Source: Byssochlamys sp. IMV 00236
Lineage: Eukaryota; Ascomycota; Eurotiomycetes; Eurotiales; Thermoascaceae
Length of the DNA stretch: 33,452 nt
Direction of reading: 5' to 3'
NCBI GenBank assembly: GCA_001931875.2
Contig: MSJH02000450.1
Location: 1 to 33,452 of the forward strand
The position numbers were made by a program, and so were the translations under genes. Positions within the stretch are counted from its first letter, which is position 1. The number at the start of each line of letters is the position of its first letter. The notes under the pieces are model-generated. The model had not been told where the DNA came from. It saw nothing but the letters and a program-made list of their open reading frames with translations, and did not search any database. Of this stretch, positions 1 to 12,500 are shown in pieces.

Positions 1-2
1 CC

Positions 3-40
<38 letters not shown>

Positions 41-183
41 GTAAATAATAAAGCTCATGTCTAATAGAGAAGGTTGGTGATCACTTCGGCTATCTTATTA
101 ACCTTCCTTTAAAAATAACACAACAATAAAAAAAGATTCTAGAAGAAACAGATACAACACGTCAAGTAAAAAGAATCGATACA
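1..183. other. Upstream region of the SR kinase gene with poly-T tract
   Basis: A C5 then T30 homopolymer opens the window (about 1-35), followed by AT-rich sequence up to the first exon of the kinase gene. No coding signal is visible. A short ATG frame at 57 stops after seven codons. Confidence 0.5.
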
Positions 184-1917
<1,734 letters not shown>

Positions 1918-1998
1918 GAATATGTTTATAATAAATACATGTAGTTTTTTTTTTATTACTATTATCACTAATATATATACTGGAACTTACATTAGTAC

Positions 1999-3175
1999 AT
2001 GAACAATAATATGAACAATAATAATACCCTTACCGTACTTACTACCAACTGCTCATCCTGCCATGCACCTTTACCAGTTGACTCAGCTTACCGTACCTGC
2101 CAAACATGCAGAGAACAAGTTGCGGCCACACGACGCAGACGTCGAGCTGAACAAGAAGAGCAGGAAGGCAGACCAGTAAGACGCAGGGGAAGGCCTAGAG
2201 TAGAACCTTCTCAGACCATTCCTGCTGCCTATATCTCGTAGCTTTCTCGCCTTCGTCCTTTGGATCTTGGACGTATGGACAAAGAATGTCTCCATTGTCA
2301 TGCCCTACACTGGATTGATGAAAGACAAGAGATATCTTCGATGAGAAATCCAACTGGGGAGTCATGCTGCAAGCAGGGATCAGTTCAGTTGCAGCTCTTG
2401 CCTGATCCACCTGAGTACTTGAAGAACTTGCTTGCAAGTACAGACACTCAAGGCCGCCACTTCAAGGACAACCTTCGTCAATATAACGCTGCCTTTGCGT
2501 TTACCTCTTTAGGATGCGACATTGTCTCAGCTGAGGAACGTAATGCCAACAACAACAACAACAGAAAAGGTGGGCTTAACGCATTCCAGATCCATGGTGC
2601 CCTTTGTTACCGTCAAGGGCCTCTACTTTCAGCTGAGGTCAACGCATCTTTGTATGCTCAGTTGTACATCTATGATCCTTCGTATGCTGCTCAGAGACGA
2701 TCAGAAAGGAACGAAAATCTGGAGAATGGGAATGTAGAAAACTTTTCAATTGTGCTTGCTCAATGTAGTCCCTTCGCACGTATTTATTGTCATGCGTATA
2801 AGATATTGAGCAACCATGAGAGCTTCAGCATCAACAGCGAGGAAAGATCTAGCAACAATGGCTCTACCGAAAGCGGATCACCTTATATTATCATCAGTTT
2901 ATCGATGAGAATGCACTTGATTGAAGAAGGTGACAGAAGTGCCCAGGATTTACCAACAATGGAGGAAGTTGTCGCTGTTATCCAAATCGAGTATAATGAC
3001 AGAAGCTTCTGCATCATCGTTCTTACATTGAGAAGCAGCAGTAGAAACGATAGCCTCCGTTGAGAACATGATTTTGAGCAGCACTTTCAACGTATCAGCT
3101 AGACACATGCTGTATATGTGTGTACGAATTACGTACTGATATTTCATCATAGAACATGTGGGTGACGTTGGGGTT
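1999..3175 (+). pseudogene. Helitron replicase-helicase, N-terminal domain relic
   Basis: One frame runs from ATG 1999 with a poly-Asn start, a CxxC...CxxC cluster (CSSCHAP, CQTCREQ) and a basic RRRRR stretch. After a TAG at 2239-2241 it continues with hallmark Helitron_like_N sequence: CLHCHALHWIDER, a CCKQG turn, LPDPPEYLKNLL, FKDNLRQYNAAFAFTSLG, IHGALCYRQGPLL, YAQLYIYDP and LPTMEEVVAVI. The frame meets TGA at 3061-3063 and another TAG at 3103-3105 in the conserved RIS.TH block. After a frameshift, YVLIFHHRTCG (for the usual YVLLFPHG) ends at about 3170. The Rep endonuclease and Pif1-type helicase parts that normally follow are missing, and Fanzor sequence follows within about 300 bp. In an intact element this domain belongs to the protein that drives rolling-circle transposition. 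The three stops and the frameshift make it non-functional. The equivalent region in copy B is at about 19250-19500. Confidence 0.85.
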
Positions 3176-3479
3176 TGTGCTTCTTCTTTTCCTTATTTAC
3201 TATTACTTCTTCAATCACTGCTCCTGGTGTTTAGATGTTGATTCATGACTATCGTGTGTCATTTTAGTATCCTTACCTATCACTTTTATAAAGATAGCTA
3301 CTTTGGACATCACAGTAAGATGTACAATGTGTTAAAAGTAGAGTGCTTTTTAATTGAGAACCATTTTACTATTAAAGAAAATGTGATTAATTAATAAAAA
3401 CAATGTTGTCGATCGTTAATTTAACATGACAAGGCTATCCACAGTTACTTTTCCTTTTCCCTTTTTCCTTTACTTCAAC

Positions 3480-6400
3480 ATCAAGCGAAAGAAAGACAAT
3501 GACCCTCCGCCTCCAAAGGCAAAGCGAAACAAAGGGAAAGATATGTAAGATATATAGTCGATATGGCATTTATTAAGGGCCCATTAGCTGTCGATCGCGG
3601 GTTCCCTTCTTTGTTTGCACAAACGCAAACAAATCTATTCAAAAATATATCTTTCGAAGCAAGTGATGATGACTTTCAAGAAATTTCATTACTTAGAAAA
3701 GGTAAAGATAAATATCTATTAGTTCCATCTGTTTTATAACAGATTTTGCAATAGACAAGAACATCCTTACTACTTTGAAAGCTGCCAAAGAAGACACATC
3801 TGCTCCTGGTCCTTTAAATGCTGTTATCAAAGAGGGACATCTATACCTGCAATCAACAACGATACGAGCGTTCAAGATGTATTACCTGCTCCTACTCCTT
3901 CCATTGGCTGTACTTCTGCTCCCATCAAGACCTCCAAGAAATATCAAGACAAGGTTGATAAGACTGAAGCACTTAAAAAGGAGAAAGAAAAGAATAAGGC
4001 GTTAAATAATGAGCAAAAACAAGTACGATGTCCTTCTTGTGGTGGAACCGATCACTCTCGCTCCTCCAGCAAGTTATGTCCTATGAATAAGGCGAAAACG
4101 AAGCCTCCAAAGCTAAGGATACCGTCGAGAAAACTTTTGTAATCAAGACATCTTTGTCCAATACCTGCAAATATCCCAAGTTTCGTTACTTTGGTTCAAG
4201 AAGCAGTTGACCACATTACTCAACTGGTATACGCTGAATCCTTTTTTGCTAATTACTATTTCTTGGGACTTCTCGAGAATGGTGAAGAACTACCTGTGGT
4301 TACTCAAAATCTGTTCTATAACATATTTTCCATCTTTGCTGGCCAAGGAAAACATGCCTTTGATAGTATCAAGAAGAGCTTCAAGACCTTTTGTGAATCT
4401 ACTTCTCTTACTCAATCTGACTTGGACAAGTACGCAAGTAAAGGATATATGACCATTGTATCATCCATGGCTAAGCAATATGAAACACTGGTCCGCAATT
4501 ATGTATGCTCTACTTATGAAGATCGAACTATCAGACATATTCTTAATGTCTTATCTGAAAAGGCCTCTCCTTACTTTTGTGGTGATAGCTTAACAGTCAA
4601 ACAACGCAAGTCTTTAGCAAAGCATATGTTTCAACAAAAGATAAATCCCAAGTCTGCCTGGTCATCCACTGTTGATCGAATTGAACGACATGAAACCATT
4701 GTCAATAACTTTCTTAGTTTCTGGTCAACGTATGATGCTTCCAATAGTGCTGATGTACCAAGTGAAGCTAACCTGTATGCTAAGCCTCAATGCTATATGA
4801 AATGTTACACTTTATACAGAAAGAAATGGAACAGAAGAAGTTCATTCAAGAAATGAAACCTCAAGACAAAGCATCAAGCAGTTATGTCCATAGAAATTTA
4901 CAAGAACTTCCTTTTGTCAAGAAACTGAATACAAGCAAGTACAGATCATTAAAGGAAAACACCTTGACCGCTATCAATTCCAACAAGACTTTGGAAATAA
5001 CAAGCAAGCTAAAGAACATTGATAAAAAGGATATCGATGCTGCTCAAACCTTTATCAAAACAGTACAAACAAGAATTCAAGACAAGACCTTCATGCCCCT
5101 CAAATACACTGACCCTCAAGGATCAAGATACTTTTCTTTACTTCCCTTGTACAAGATTGATTCCAAGAGCGTACAGATTGATGCTCAAGCTTTTTGGAGA
5201 CTTGCCAAACAATGTGACAACAAGATCAAACCAGGTCAAAAGAATGATAATGACTTAACTTTATGGTACTTTAATGTCTTTGATTTTTCAAAAATAGGCT
5301 ACAAGATACTTGAAAGCTTGACCTCACGTTCCAAAAAATTTGCGTACGTATGCTTACATGTCTTTTATTTTTGGGTTAAACAAATGTTGTCATTATAGAA
5401 ATGTGATCATTACTGATGGTTATGCTGTATCCTTCATGTTTAAGAAAACTATTTCCATCCAAGATGAACCTAGAAGAGAACCAAAGACTCCCAAGGATTT
5501 TGCTGATATCGTTGACGATGCTGAAATTTGAGCTGTTGATCCTGGTATATCAACTATCTTTACTGCAGTTGATTCTACAGAACATGAACGTATTAGAACT
5601 ACAAGCTTGGAAGAGCATTATCATTTATGTGGTTACAATTTTGCTACAAGAAGACGAAAAGAACATCAAGAGTGTCATTTAAACGAATTTAAGTATATTA
5701 GTGAATTACCTACTTTAAAAACTGCAAACTTGACCTCATTTTTACTAGCTGCTTCTACACGTCTACAAAACTATCAAAGAATCCATAACTACTATTGTCA
5801 AGTTAAATGGTATGTTATTCTCTTACATAGTGTGTATTTGAATAACGTTGTGTATGGCATAGGTCTCAAAAGTTAAAGTTTAAGACTTATATCAACAAGC
5901 AAAAAGGAACTCAAGAAATTGTTAAAAGACTCTTTGACAACAGCAAAAAGTATTGCACATCAAGCACAATTGGCGCTAAAAACCAAAACCCAAACAAAGG
6001 CAAACATGTATTTTTACCTCCTACTGACCTCCCTTCCTCCTCTCAACGGAAGCGAATCATTGCATTCGGAAGTGGTTCTTTTTGTTCAAGTATGAAAGGA
6101 AAACGAGCTGCACCTATTAGACGTATTACTGAAGAAATCAAACGAAAATGCAAACAATCCAACGGGGGGGGGAACCGAATTTGTTTCGGTTGATGAATAC
6201 TTAACGAGTCAGATATGTAACAAGTGCAAATCCAATCAATTAAATAATATCTCAATTGCTGGATCAAAGCGAAGAGCACATTCTGTCCTCAAGTGTGAAT
6301 CTTGTGGTACGGTTTGGAATCGCGATATGAACAGTGCATTAAATATATATGGTATCTTTGTTACAAATCAAAATACGACAATGAAAGTCCTCCCCCCTTC

Positions 6401-6494
6401 AAAAGACCTTCAAAGGATTAACAATGCTCCCTGGATTCAATGCGCTGTCCATAACAGCAGTGCATTCCTTAACGTCTCGGTAAGTATAAAATGA
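3480..6494 (+). pseudogene. Fanzor (TnpB/IS605-like) RNA-guided nuclease homolog, decayed
   Basis: Intact Fanzors are RNA-guided DNA nucleases related to TnpB and Cas12. Coding segments can be placed at 3480-3547 (start ATG changed to ATC; copy B keeps ATG), 3563-3701, 3743-5343, 5399-5809 and 5863-6494, about 900 residues in all. Visible parts: a CPSCGGTDHS..C knuckle (about 4027-4080); a long helical region (4191-5343); RuvC-I VDPGIST with Asp codon 5538-5540; VDEYLTSQ followed by a C4 zinc ribbon (CNKC 6216-6227, CESC 6294-6305); and RuvC-III RDMNSALNI with Asp codon 6324-6326. Disruptions: one-base indels near 4099 and 4180 (seen against copy B), a frame change near 4789, TGA at 5529-5531 three codons before the RuvC-I Asp, and an extra G in the G9 run at 6164-6172. 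Both copies also show an apparent frame change near 3830. I cannot assign Fanzor1 or Fanzor2 from the sequence alone. Confidence 0.88.
6442..6463 (+). other. Conserved stem-loop near the Fanzor 3' end (candidate omega-RNA segment)
   Basis: GCGCTG (6442-6447) can pair with CAGTGC (6458-6463), counting one G-U pair, around a 10-nt loop. Copy B keeps both arms exactly (GCACTG 17845-17850 and CAGCGC 17861-17866 on + strand) and changes one loop base. The surrounding roughly 110 bp is far better preserved between copies than the sequence upstream of it. In TnpB and Fanzor loci the guide RNA commonly overlaps the 3' end of the nuclease gene, so this is a candidate. No transcript evidence is available. 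Confidence 0.35.
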
Positions 6495-6528
6495 ATAGGA
6501 CGTTATTTTTTATTCATTAGTCTTCTAG
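6490..6528 (+). repeat. Helitron-like 3' terminus: hairpin plus CTAG
   Basis: AATGAATA (6490-6497) pairs perfectly with TATTCATT (6511-6518) around a 13-nt loop. Then come AGTCTT and the terminal CTAG (6525-6528). A short hairpin 10-12 nt before CTRR is the established 3' signature of Helitrons. Copy B has the same TATTCATTAGTCTTCTAG end with a weaker left arm, and the copies lose similarity right after CTAG. Confidence 0.7.
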
Positions 6529-6569
6529 CTACTGTTATTAAACATTATTTATTTTTAAATGAAAACTAT

Positions 6570-9500
6570 TTATAATTGAGGCTTGTTGGATGATGAGGAC
6601 ATGTTGGATACAGTGTTTGTTGTCGGTTGTATACTGGCTATACTAGGCGATTTCTTGCGGGACTTTTTACGTAACGACATCTTTAATGTACGAGAAAGAC
6701 TTTCTGCTCGAGACATACTTGCATTTTCAAACGCATATGAGTGAAATGGAGTAGGGTTCCCTGGTGATCCTTCAATCACGGAATTTTTTATCGAAAACGC
6801 ACGACTCACGGGCGATAATGCTGGGATGGTTGGTAAGCTGGCGAGACTAGCCGCAGTGTTCTGTCGCGATAGAGTAGGTGAAATATCATGGTCACTATAT
6901 GTCGACCTTCTCTGGCTCGTAAATGAGCTTGATTTCGAACCTGGCTTATCTTGGGGCTTCTTTTCTTTAAGCTGTTTGATTTCTTCTGCAAAATTCTTGT
7001 GGAAAACTATATGAAATCAGTCAATTTCTATTCTGGTAAATATAACCTTTTATGCTTACACTCTGTCAACGTTGCATGGAATGGTTTCATCTCAGAGCTG
7101 ACCAATTTACTATGAGTTCCCAAACATTGTTCGATAATGCGTACCTGATAAAGAAGTTAGCTTACTTTACTTTTTTTCATTATTCTTATTACCTGATCAT
7201 AAATGGCAGCTTGAAGTCTTTCAATCCATGGATGCATCTCAGGGTGCTTGTTCCAGTATTCTTTACTAAGGAACGCCTTCTTGTATAAAGGAACACCACC
7301 ATTGACAGGAGCATCAACTGCGCCATTCAACGACATTGAGAATGGATTGATGTTGACCGGCTGAGTGATGGAAGAGGATCTACGTGTGTTCAAATAGGCA
7401 GCGTATTTCTTTTCTAATGAGGCTAACTCTACATTCTTATCTTCCATCGTTTTGACAGCATTCTCTATAGGCGAAACTTCCTTTGCATGAATCGAAACGA
7501 TACGGGACCTTCTGACAATGGTAGGAAACTGATCTTCGCAAACAAAATCAATCTTTTCCGTCCACAGATTCAAAAAGTCAGATTCAGGCTGCTTATCATC
7601 ATCAGGCTTGGTTGTTTCCTTGATGATGGGATGAGTGAAAGAGAATCGGGAAACCGAATTGAACGAGTAGTACTTCTTGACGCTTTCGGGCGCATGTGGG
7701 TTGGTTAGACAGGCAATTGAATCTGCATTAGGAATAGGCACGACGGGAGTGATCTGGAGATACTGACCATCGAGTGATGTTTCGAGTTCCTTAAGCTGAT
7801 CCTCATTCAATGTAGCCGCATTGGATAGTTTACTGGGCAGTAACTGAGCATTCGGATGACGATTCTGCATTCGTTCCACGAAGGATGACATCTTTTCCCA
7901 TTCAAGGCCACGGTAGATGTACTGTTGATTGCGACTGCTTGGTGGGAACCCACGACCATAGAAGCCAACACGAAAGTACTCTGTAAAGCAACGGTCCTTT
8001 TTCACAACGTGTTCAACCAAAGTAGCCTGACGTTGAAGTATTTCAGAGAGCTTATTGTAATCATAGATATTGTTTTCGTATTCATACGCGAGCTCCTTGC
8101 ATAACTCTACACACAGTTCCCACGCATTTCCTTGCTCAAGATAGGATATCATCTTCATGTACAGCGCTTCCTTTCTGCTAAACGAACTTTGGGCAGGCAA
8201 AAAGAGCTCGGGCACTTCTTCCAGCTTGTCCGTCGGGTCCCAGTGAAGAAGGTCTGCATGGAAACGAAGGGTGAGGGCAGCCTCAATATAGTTGCGACTG
8301 TCGAGGTGCAGCTGTACAAGTTGATGTACGTACTTGATGTAGATCTCCTCGCGTTCAATCACTTGAATGAACTTCATCAACTTTAATGTCGCGGTGATAC
8401 GTTCGTCCATAAACTCATTGTCAGCAGGCAGGCTCCTGATTTGAAGCAAGAGTCCCAAGAACTTACAGAGCGATTCGACCGATTTCTTTCCGATGGGTAT
8501 CAGATCTGGTCGTTCATCTGCCTTGAGTCGGTATTCTACAGCGTAATCAAGCTCCACAGCCATCTTGCTTTGTATCTGCTCGTCACCTTTATTTTCAGAC
8601 ATGATGAGGCGATCCAGAGTGCTGATCAGTAAGTGCTGAACATGAATCAGGTGGCCATACGAGTACAGTTCGATAGCAATGATATCGGCAATCACTGAGA
8701 AAGCATTGAGGCGTACACGGTCATGGAGCGTCAGACTGACAGAACACATCGGACTGAGTATGTGATAGGAGAGATCAGCCTGGAGAAAGGAGATATCCGT
8801 CTTGATATAATCATCAAAGTTGTCTTCCTCATGAATCGCTGACAGAGGAACTTCATCTGTAGGTCCAATTCTGATACTATGTCGATAATGAGGTTCCTCT
8901 TCCGCCCTTCTTGTGGGATCATCAGAAAAGTGACAATGTTCATTAGAAAAGAAGCTCGTGCCGCTAAGGACAGACGACGCAAAATCACCACCAAAGTAAT
9001 CGTTCGTCAACGGGATCACTGGCTTGCTATTTCTATTCTGTTGTTGCTCTTCTCCTTCCTGAGGTACCATACGTCTCTCCAAGATCTTTTGTTTCCTTGC
9101 GAGTTCCCAAAGGGATAAGAATGTCTTTGCACCCACTTCTCCACGCATATTTCCTGCTATTTTCCAAACCGCTCGTTGCACCTGAGGCGTCAGTTTAGCC
9201 ACCTCAAGCGCTGGACTGCCGACGACCCGCAAGAATCCGACAAAATAAACCCGCCAGAGCAAGAGAGTTGATCGCTGCTCGCCAACAGATCGTTGATCCG
9301 CTGCTTCCTCAAACTCATCATGGGTGGCAAAAGCAGCCTCAGCGGGAATAAATGACGGTAGCTCCAAGATGTCCTTGATGGGCTCAAGAATATGGACAAG
9401 CACAATTTGATGAGCAATGATATTCAAGTTGAGCCAATCCCTTGGAATCTTTCGTGTCTCTCGTGTCCCATCATCTTCGCTACGGGTCATGCAATCTGTC

Positions 9501-12500
9501 AACAAACTTGTTTCTTCAAGTAACAACAGGTTGTCACCAAACAAGATAGCCATACAGGTATAAATGACCTTGCGCAAGAACTCGGCTGTTTCTTCAATGC
9601 CCTCTTGTTCAATCATCTTTTTCATAAAGTTCAACCACTGCTGTTTGGGTGTCAAGTAAAAGAGTTCTAGCAAGACAACCGTAAGATCCAACAGACCTGT
9701 GCTGACCAGAGCTGCGCATTCGATGTTTGCACCTTGATCGGTCCCGTTTGTCTTTGGTTGGAACGGATATGTACTAGGGAAGGGCGAGGTTGGTGAAGAG
9801 TTGAGAGCTTGTAGGACAACTGTAAATTTCGACTTGTCAGCACTGTTGATAGTAGCTTGTCGAAGTGTACTGCTAGTGACACTAGAGGTATTTGATGCTT
9901 CTTGAATATCTGTACCAGGGTTTTTGCTGGCGATCGATCCGCCTCTTTCTCTTTTTACACTAAATGACTGTCTTGAGTGGGGTCTAGAGGTTGGCGACGA
10001 TTCGTGTGAGGCAGATGGTATATTGGATACATGCAGTGCCTGGATCGTCAGGCGCTGGATATCCTTGTACGCATTCAAAAGCTGAGGCACGAGTTCCAAA
10101 GCTGCATCTGTGATGACGACGAGATCATGGTGCGAACTCTCGGGTGAAGCTGAAATCACATCCTCGTCACCATGACTGGTAGCAAAGGACGTTGGTCGAG
10201 AAGGGTAAGTGGATGTTGGCGACGTGACGACCGTAAAGAGACCAGACGAAGTCATGCCGACCGATCTTCTTACTTTCTCCAATACTTCGCTCATAATCGT
10301 GATTGACAGTCTCAAGTTTTCGATCCATTGTGCCCTTGGTAATCTTGTCTGTTGATGATCAACATCAGACTGCTGCTGCTCTATCTGTCGTGCAAATATC
10401 ACGTCCTTTGCCGTTGTCATGTATGAATTGAGCCACAGTCGGATCCAGCGAAAGACATTCTTGGTGAGCTCCAAGCGGCAACTAGGGTCATTGAAGATCG
10501 GACCCTTCACAATATTCAGAATCATTCCCAATTTGAACCCGACAAGACGGCCAGTGACATGCGAGCAGGCGTCGATGAAGCCGATGGCAAGAGAGTTGAT
10601 CTGTTGAGAAGAAAAGATCTGGTGAAGCTCAACAAGAATATCAGCAAAATGCTGAAGCGCCAAGGTCTGTGTACCAATCATGGTATTAGGCTGATCTGGA
10701 TCCATGATAGATTGAATTCTCTTTAGCAAATTGTACACGCCTTCCTTGTACATCTTGTCAACCACCTGACGTTCGTCTGGGTCCTCCTTTTGTTGCTGAC
10801 ATAACCTTGAACGTACGATAAATCTAAAAAGGTAGTCCCAGACTTTCATGCTACTACGCAGCAGTTTGGCCTTCGCCGCATCACCTGGATTTTCGCACAG
10901 CCTGTGGAGGCCCTTGAGCAGTTCATCGTATGTCGTCTCGTTGGCGGGCAAATAGCTGTAGTTTTGGAGGCTTGAGCTTTGCTGTCGATATTCTTGAACA
11001 GAAAATCTATTTTCTATATAAACATCCAGCACAGGTCTAAAGTTACTGAATCGTCGATCTTGAACGATACCCAGTAGCCAGATGATCGCTGCCAAGACCT
11101 GGTCATTTATCTCGCTCACTCTCTTTTCAGTCACAGTCGGTTCATGTTGGTAAACAAGTATATCAAATAGTGCGTCAAATATGTCGCCCAAAAACTTGAC
11201 GACTTCCACTTCACCAATAAACGTCAGTTCATCCAAAACAGTCATCAGTTCTGCGCTTCCGTCAATTCCATCTTCAATCAGTGAACGCCAGTTCAGGAGT
11301 TTGACAAGGGTCTTGTTCTGTGTGAATTGGGTAGAACATAAGAAGGTGGATAACGTAATTGTGTCGCGCAGCATAGAGACCTTTCCAGCCGTTGTCTGTT
11401 GCTGTGTCACTGTTGATCCAGATCCAATCGAACTGACTTCGTTCAGGCTTGAACTGCTTGCAAATGCATTTGATGCGATAGATCCTGCCATGCTCTTGAA
11501 ACTATTGTTCGAAGGCGAGCTGTGATGATCGAGTCTTGTATGACCATACGGTGACCGCACCTTGATTCCATGATCTGTCTGCATATTGGAAGGTGCAGTG
11601 GACCGGACGAGCCAGGAGGCGTTATCAAGGTACCCCCTGGGATTAGCCGATACACGATCGTACTTGTACAGATGCAGGGTGTGCACTCCGTCTGCAATAA
11701 AGTCGCGGTGAAGAGGTGGTAAAAAGAGCGGGAGGAATCCCATCGCAATGATCTTTTCTCCTCCTCCAGAATAAGGAGAGGCACCAGACTGGTTTTGTGT
11801 TTGTGGACCGTTATAATGGCTACTTCGATGCTTGACTGTCAGGTAGATATGTGAGCGCTCCCATTGATGGAGGTCGTTCATGTTGATCTTGACTGTCTCG
11901 TTCCACGTCGGTCTTAGTTCGTGATAAAAGACCATGCTCTCCCAGTAGGTTACAGGGCGTGCACCAGCCCCTGCAGATATGGCGTTTTCAATGATATCGC
12001 CAGTTCGATTGTCCCTGACGCACATTGTCACTTGAATGTTTCTTGATCTGCCAAATTGAGCTAGGTCGCCTGAGGTCAGTGTCACGTAGAGTTCGTTTCG
12101 TGTGTCATCGGGAAAGACGGCGTCTGCAAATCCAAGTCTTAATGTGTGTGGAATGTCGTGTAAGAGAGCAGTGTTCGTCTTGAGCACCTCGTCCAAGAAT
12201 CCATAGAACGTGCGCAGCGACACTCGAATCATCTCAGCCTTGGGATTCTTTGTGAACTCTTTGGCATTGTTAAAAATGATGTCTTCATGAAGCGTGGCAT
12301 AGCCCGATTCAGATGCTGGTATGAATATGGGCATGCTGTGATCAAGCAGGGAAGGCTGCTGTGCCGCGGGTGCAGCTGATGAAATGGTCGCGGGATCAAA
12401 CTGAAGAAGGAGAGTGCTCAGCTTGAGAACAGCGCAGCCAAAGGGGCGTCTACACATATTGATCGTTGGGTTTGTATTGGGTAGCTTTTGAAAGGACTGA

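Larger units (their letters stand above)
1965..6528 (+). mobile_element. Composite transposon copy A: Helitron N-terminal relic plus Fanzor, Helitron-like 3' end
   Basis: This 4.6 kb stretch fills the gap between the kinase stop and the DOCK stop. It holds a degraded Helitron replicase N-terminal domain (1999-3175), then a Fanzor pseudogene on the same strand (about 3480-6494). The right end is a perfect 8-bp hairpin 10 nt before a terminal CTAG. The same order, the same junction between the two parts and the same right end recur in inverted orientation at 17779 to about 19500, which defines the unit. The right border at 6528 is where copies A and B diverge. The left border at 1965 (A then TCACTAATATATATAC) is a guess from the usual Helitron 5' TC after an A. 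The base after CTAG is C, not the expected T. No Rep HxH/YY motif or helicase domain remains, so copy A is non-autonomous. Confidence 0.7.

Noticed and set aside
3400..6528. A CRISPR-like or bacterial IS605 insertion, suggested by TnpB motifs
   Set aside because: The gene has spliceosomal introns with GT-AG borders (5344-5398, 5810-5862), lies in fungal DNA, and has no repeat-spacer array. A eukaryotic Fanzor is the right reading; bacterial contamination is not.
1965..6528. Autonomous Helitron
   Set aside because: No Rep HxH or YY-x-K motif and no helicase motifs were found in any frame. The replicase frame is broken by three stops and a frameshift.
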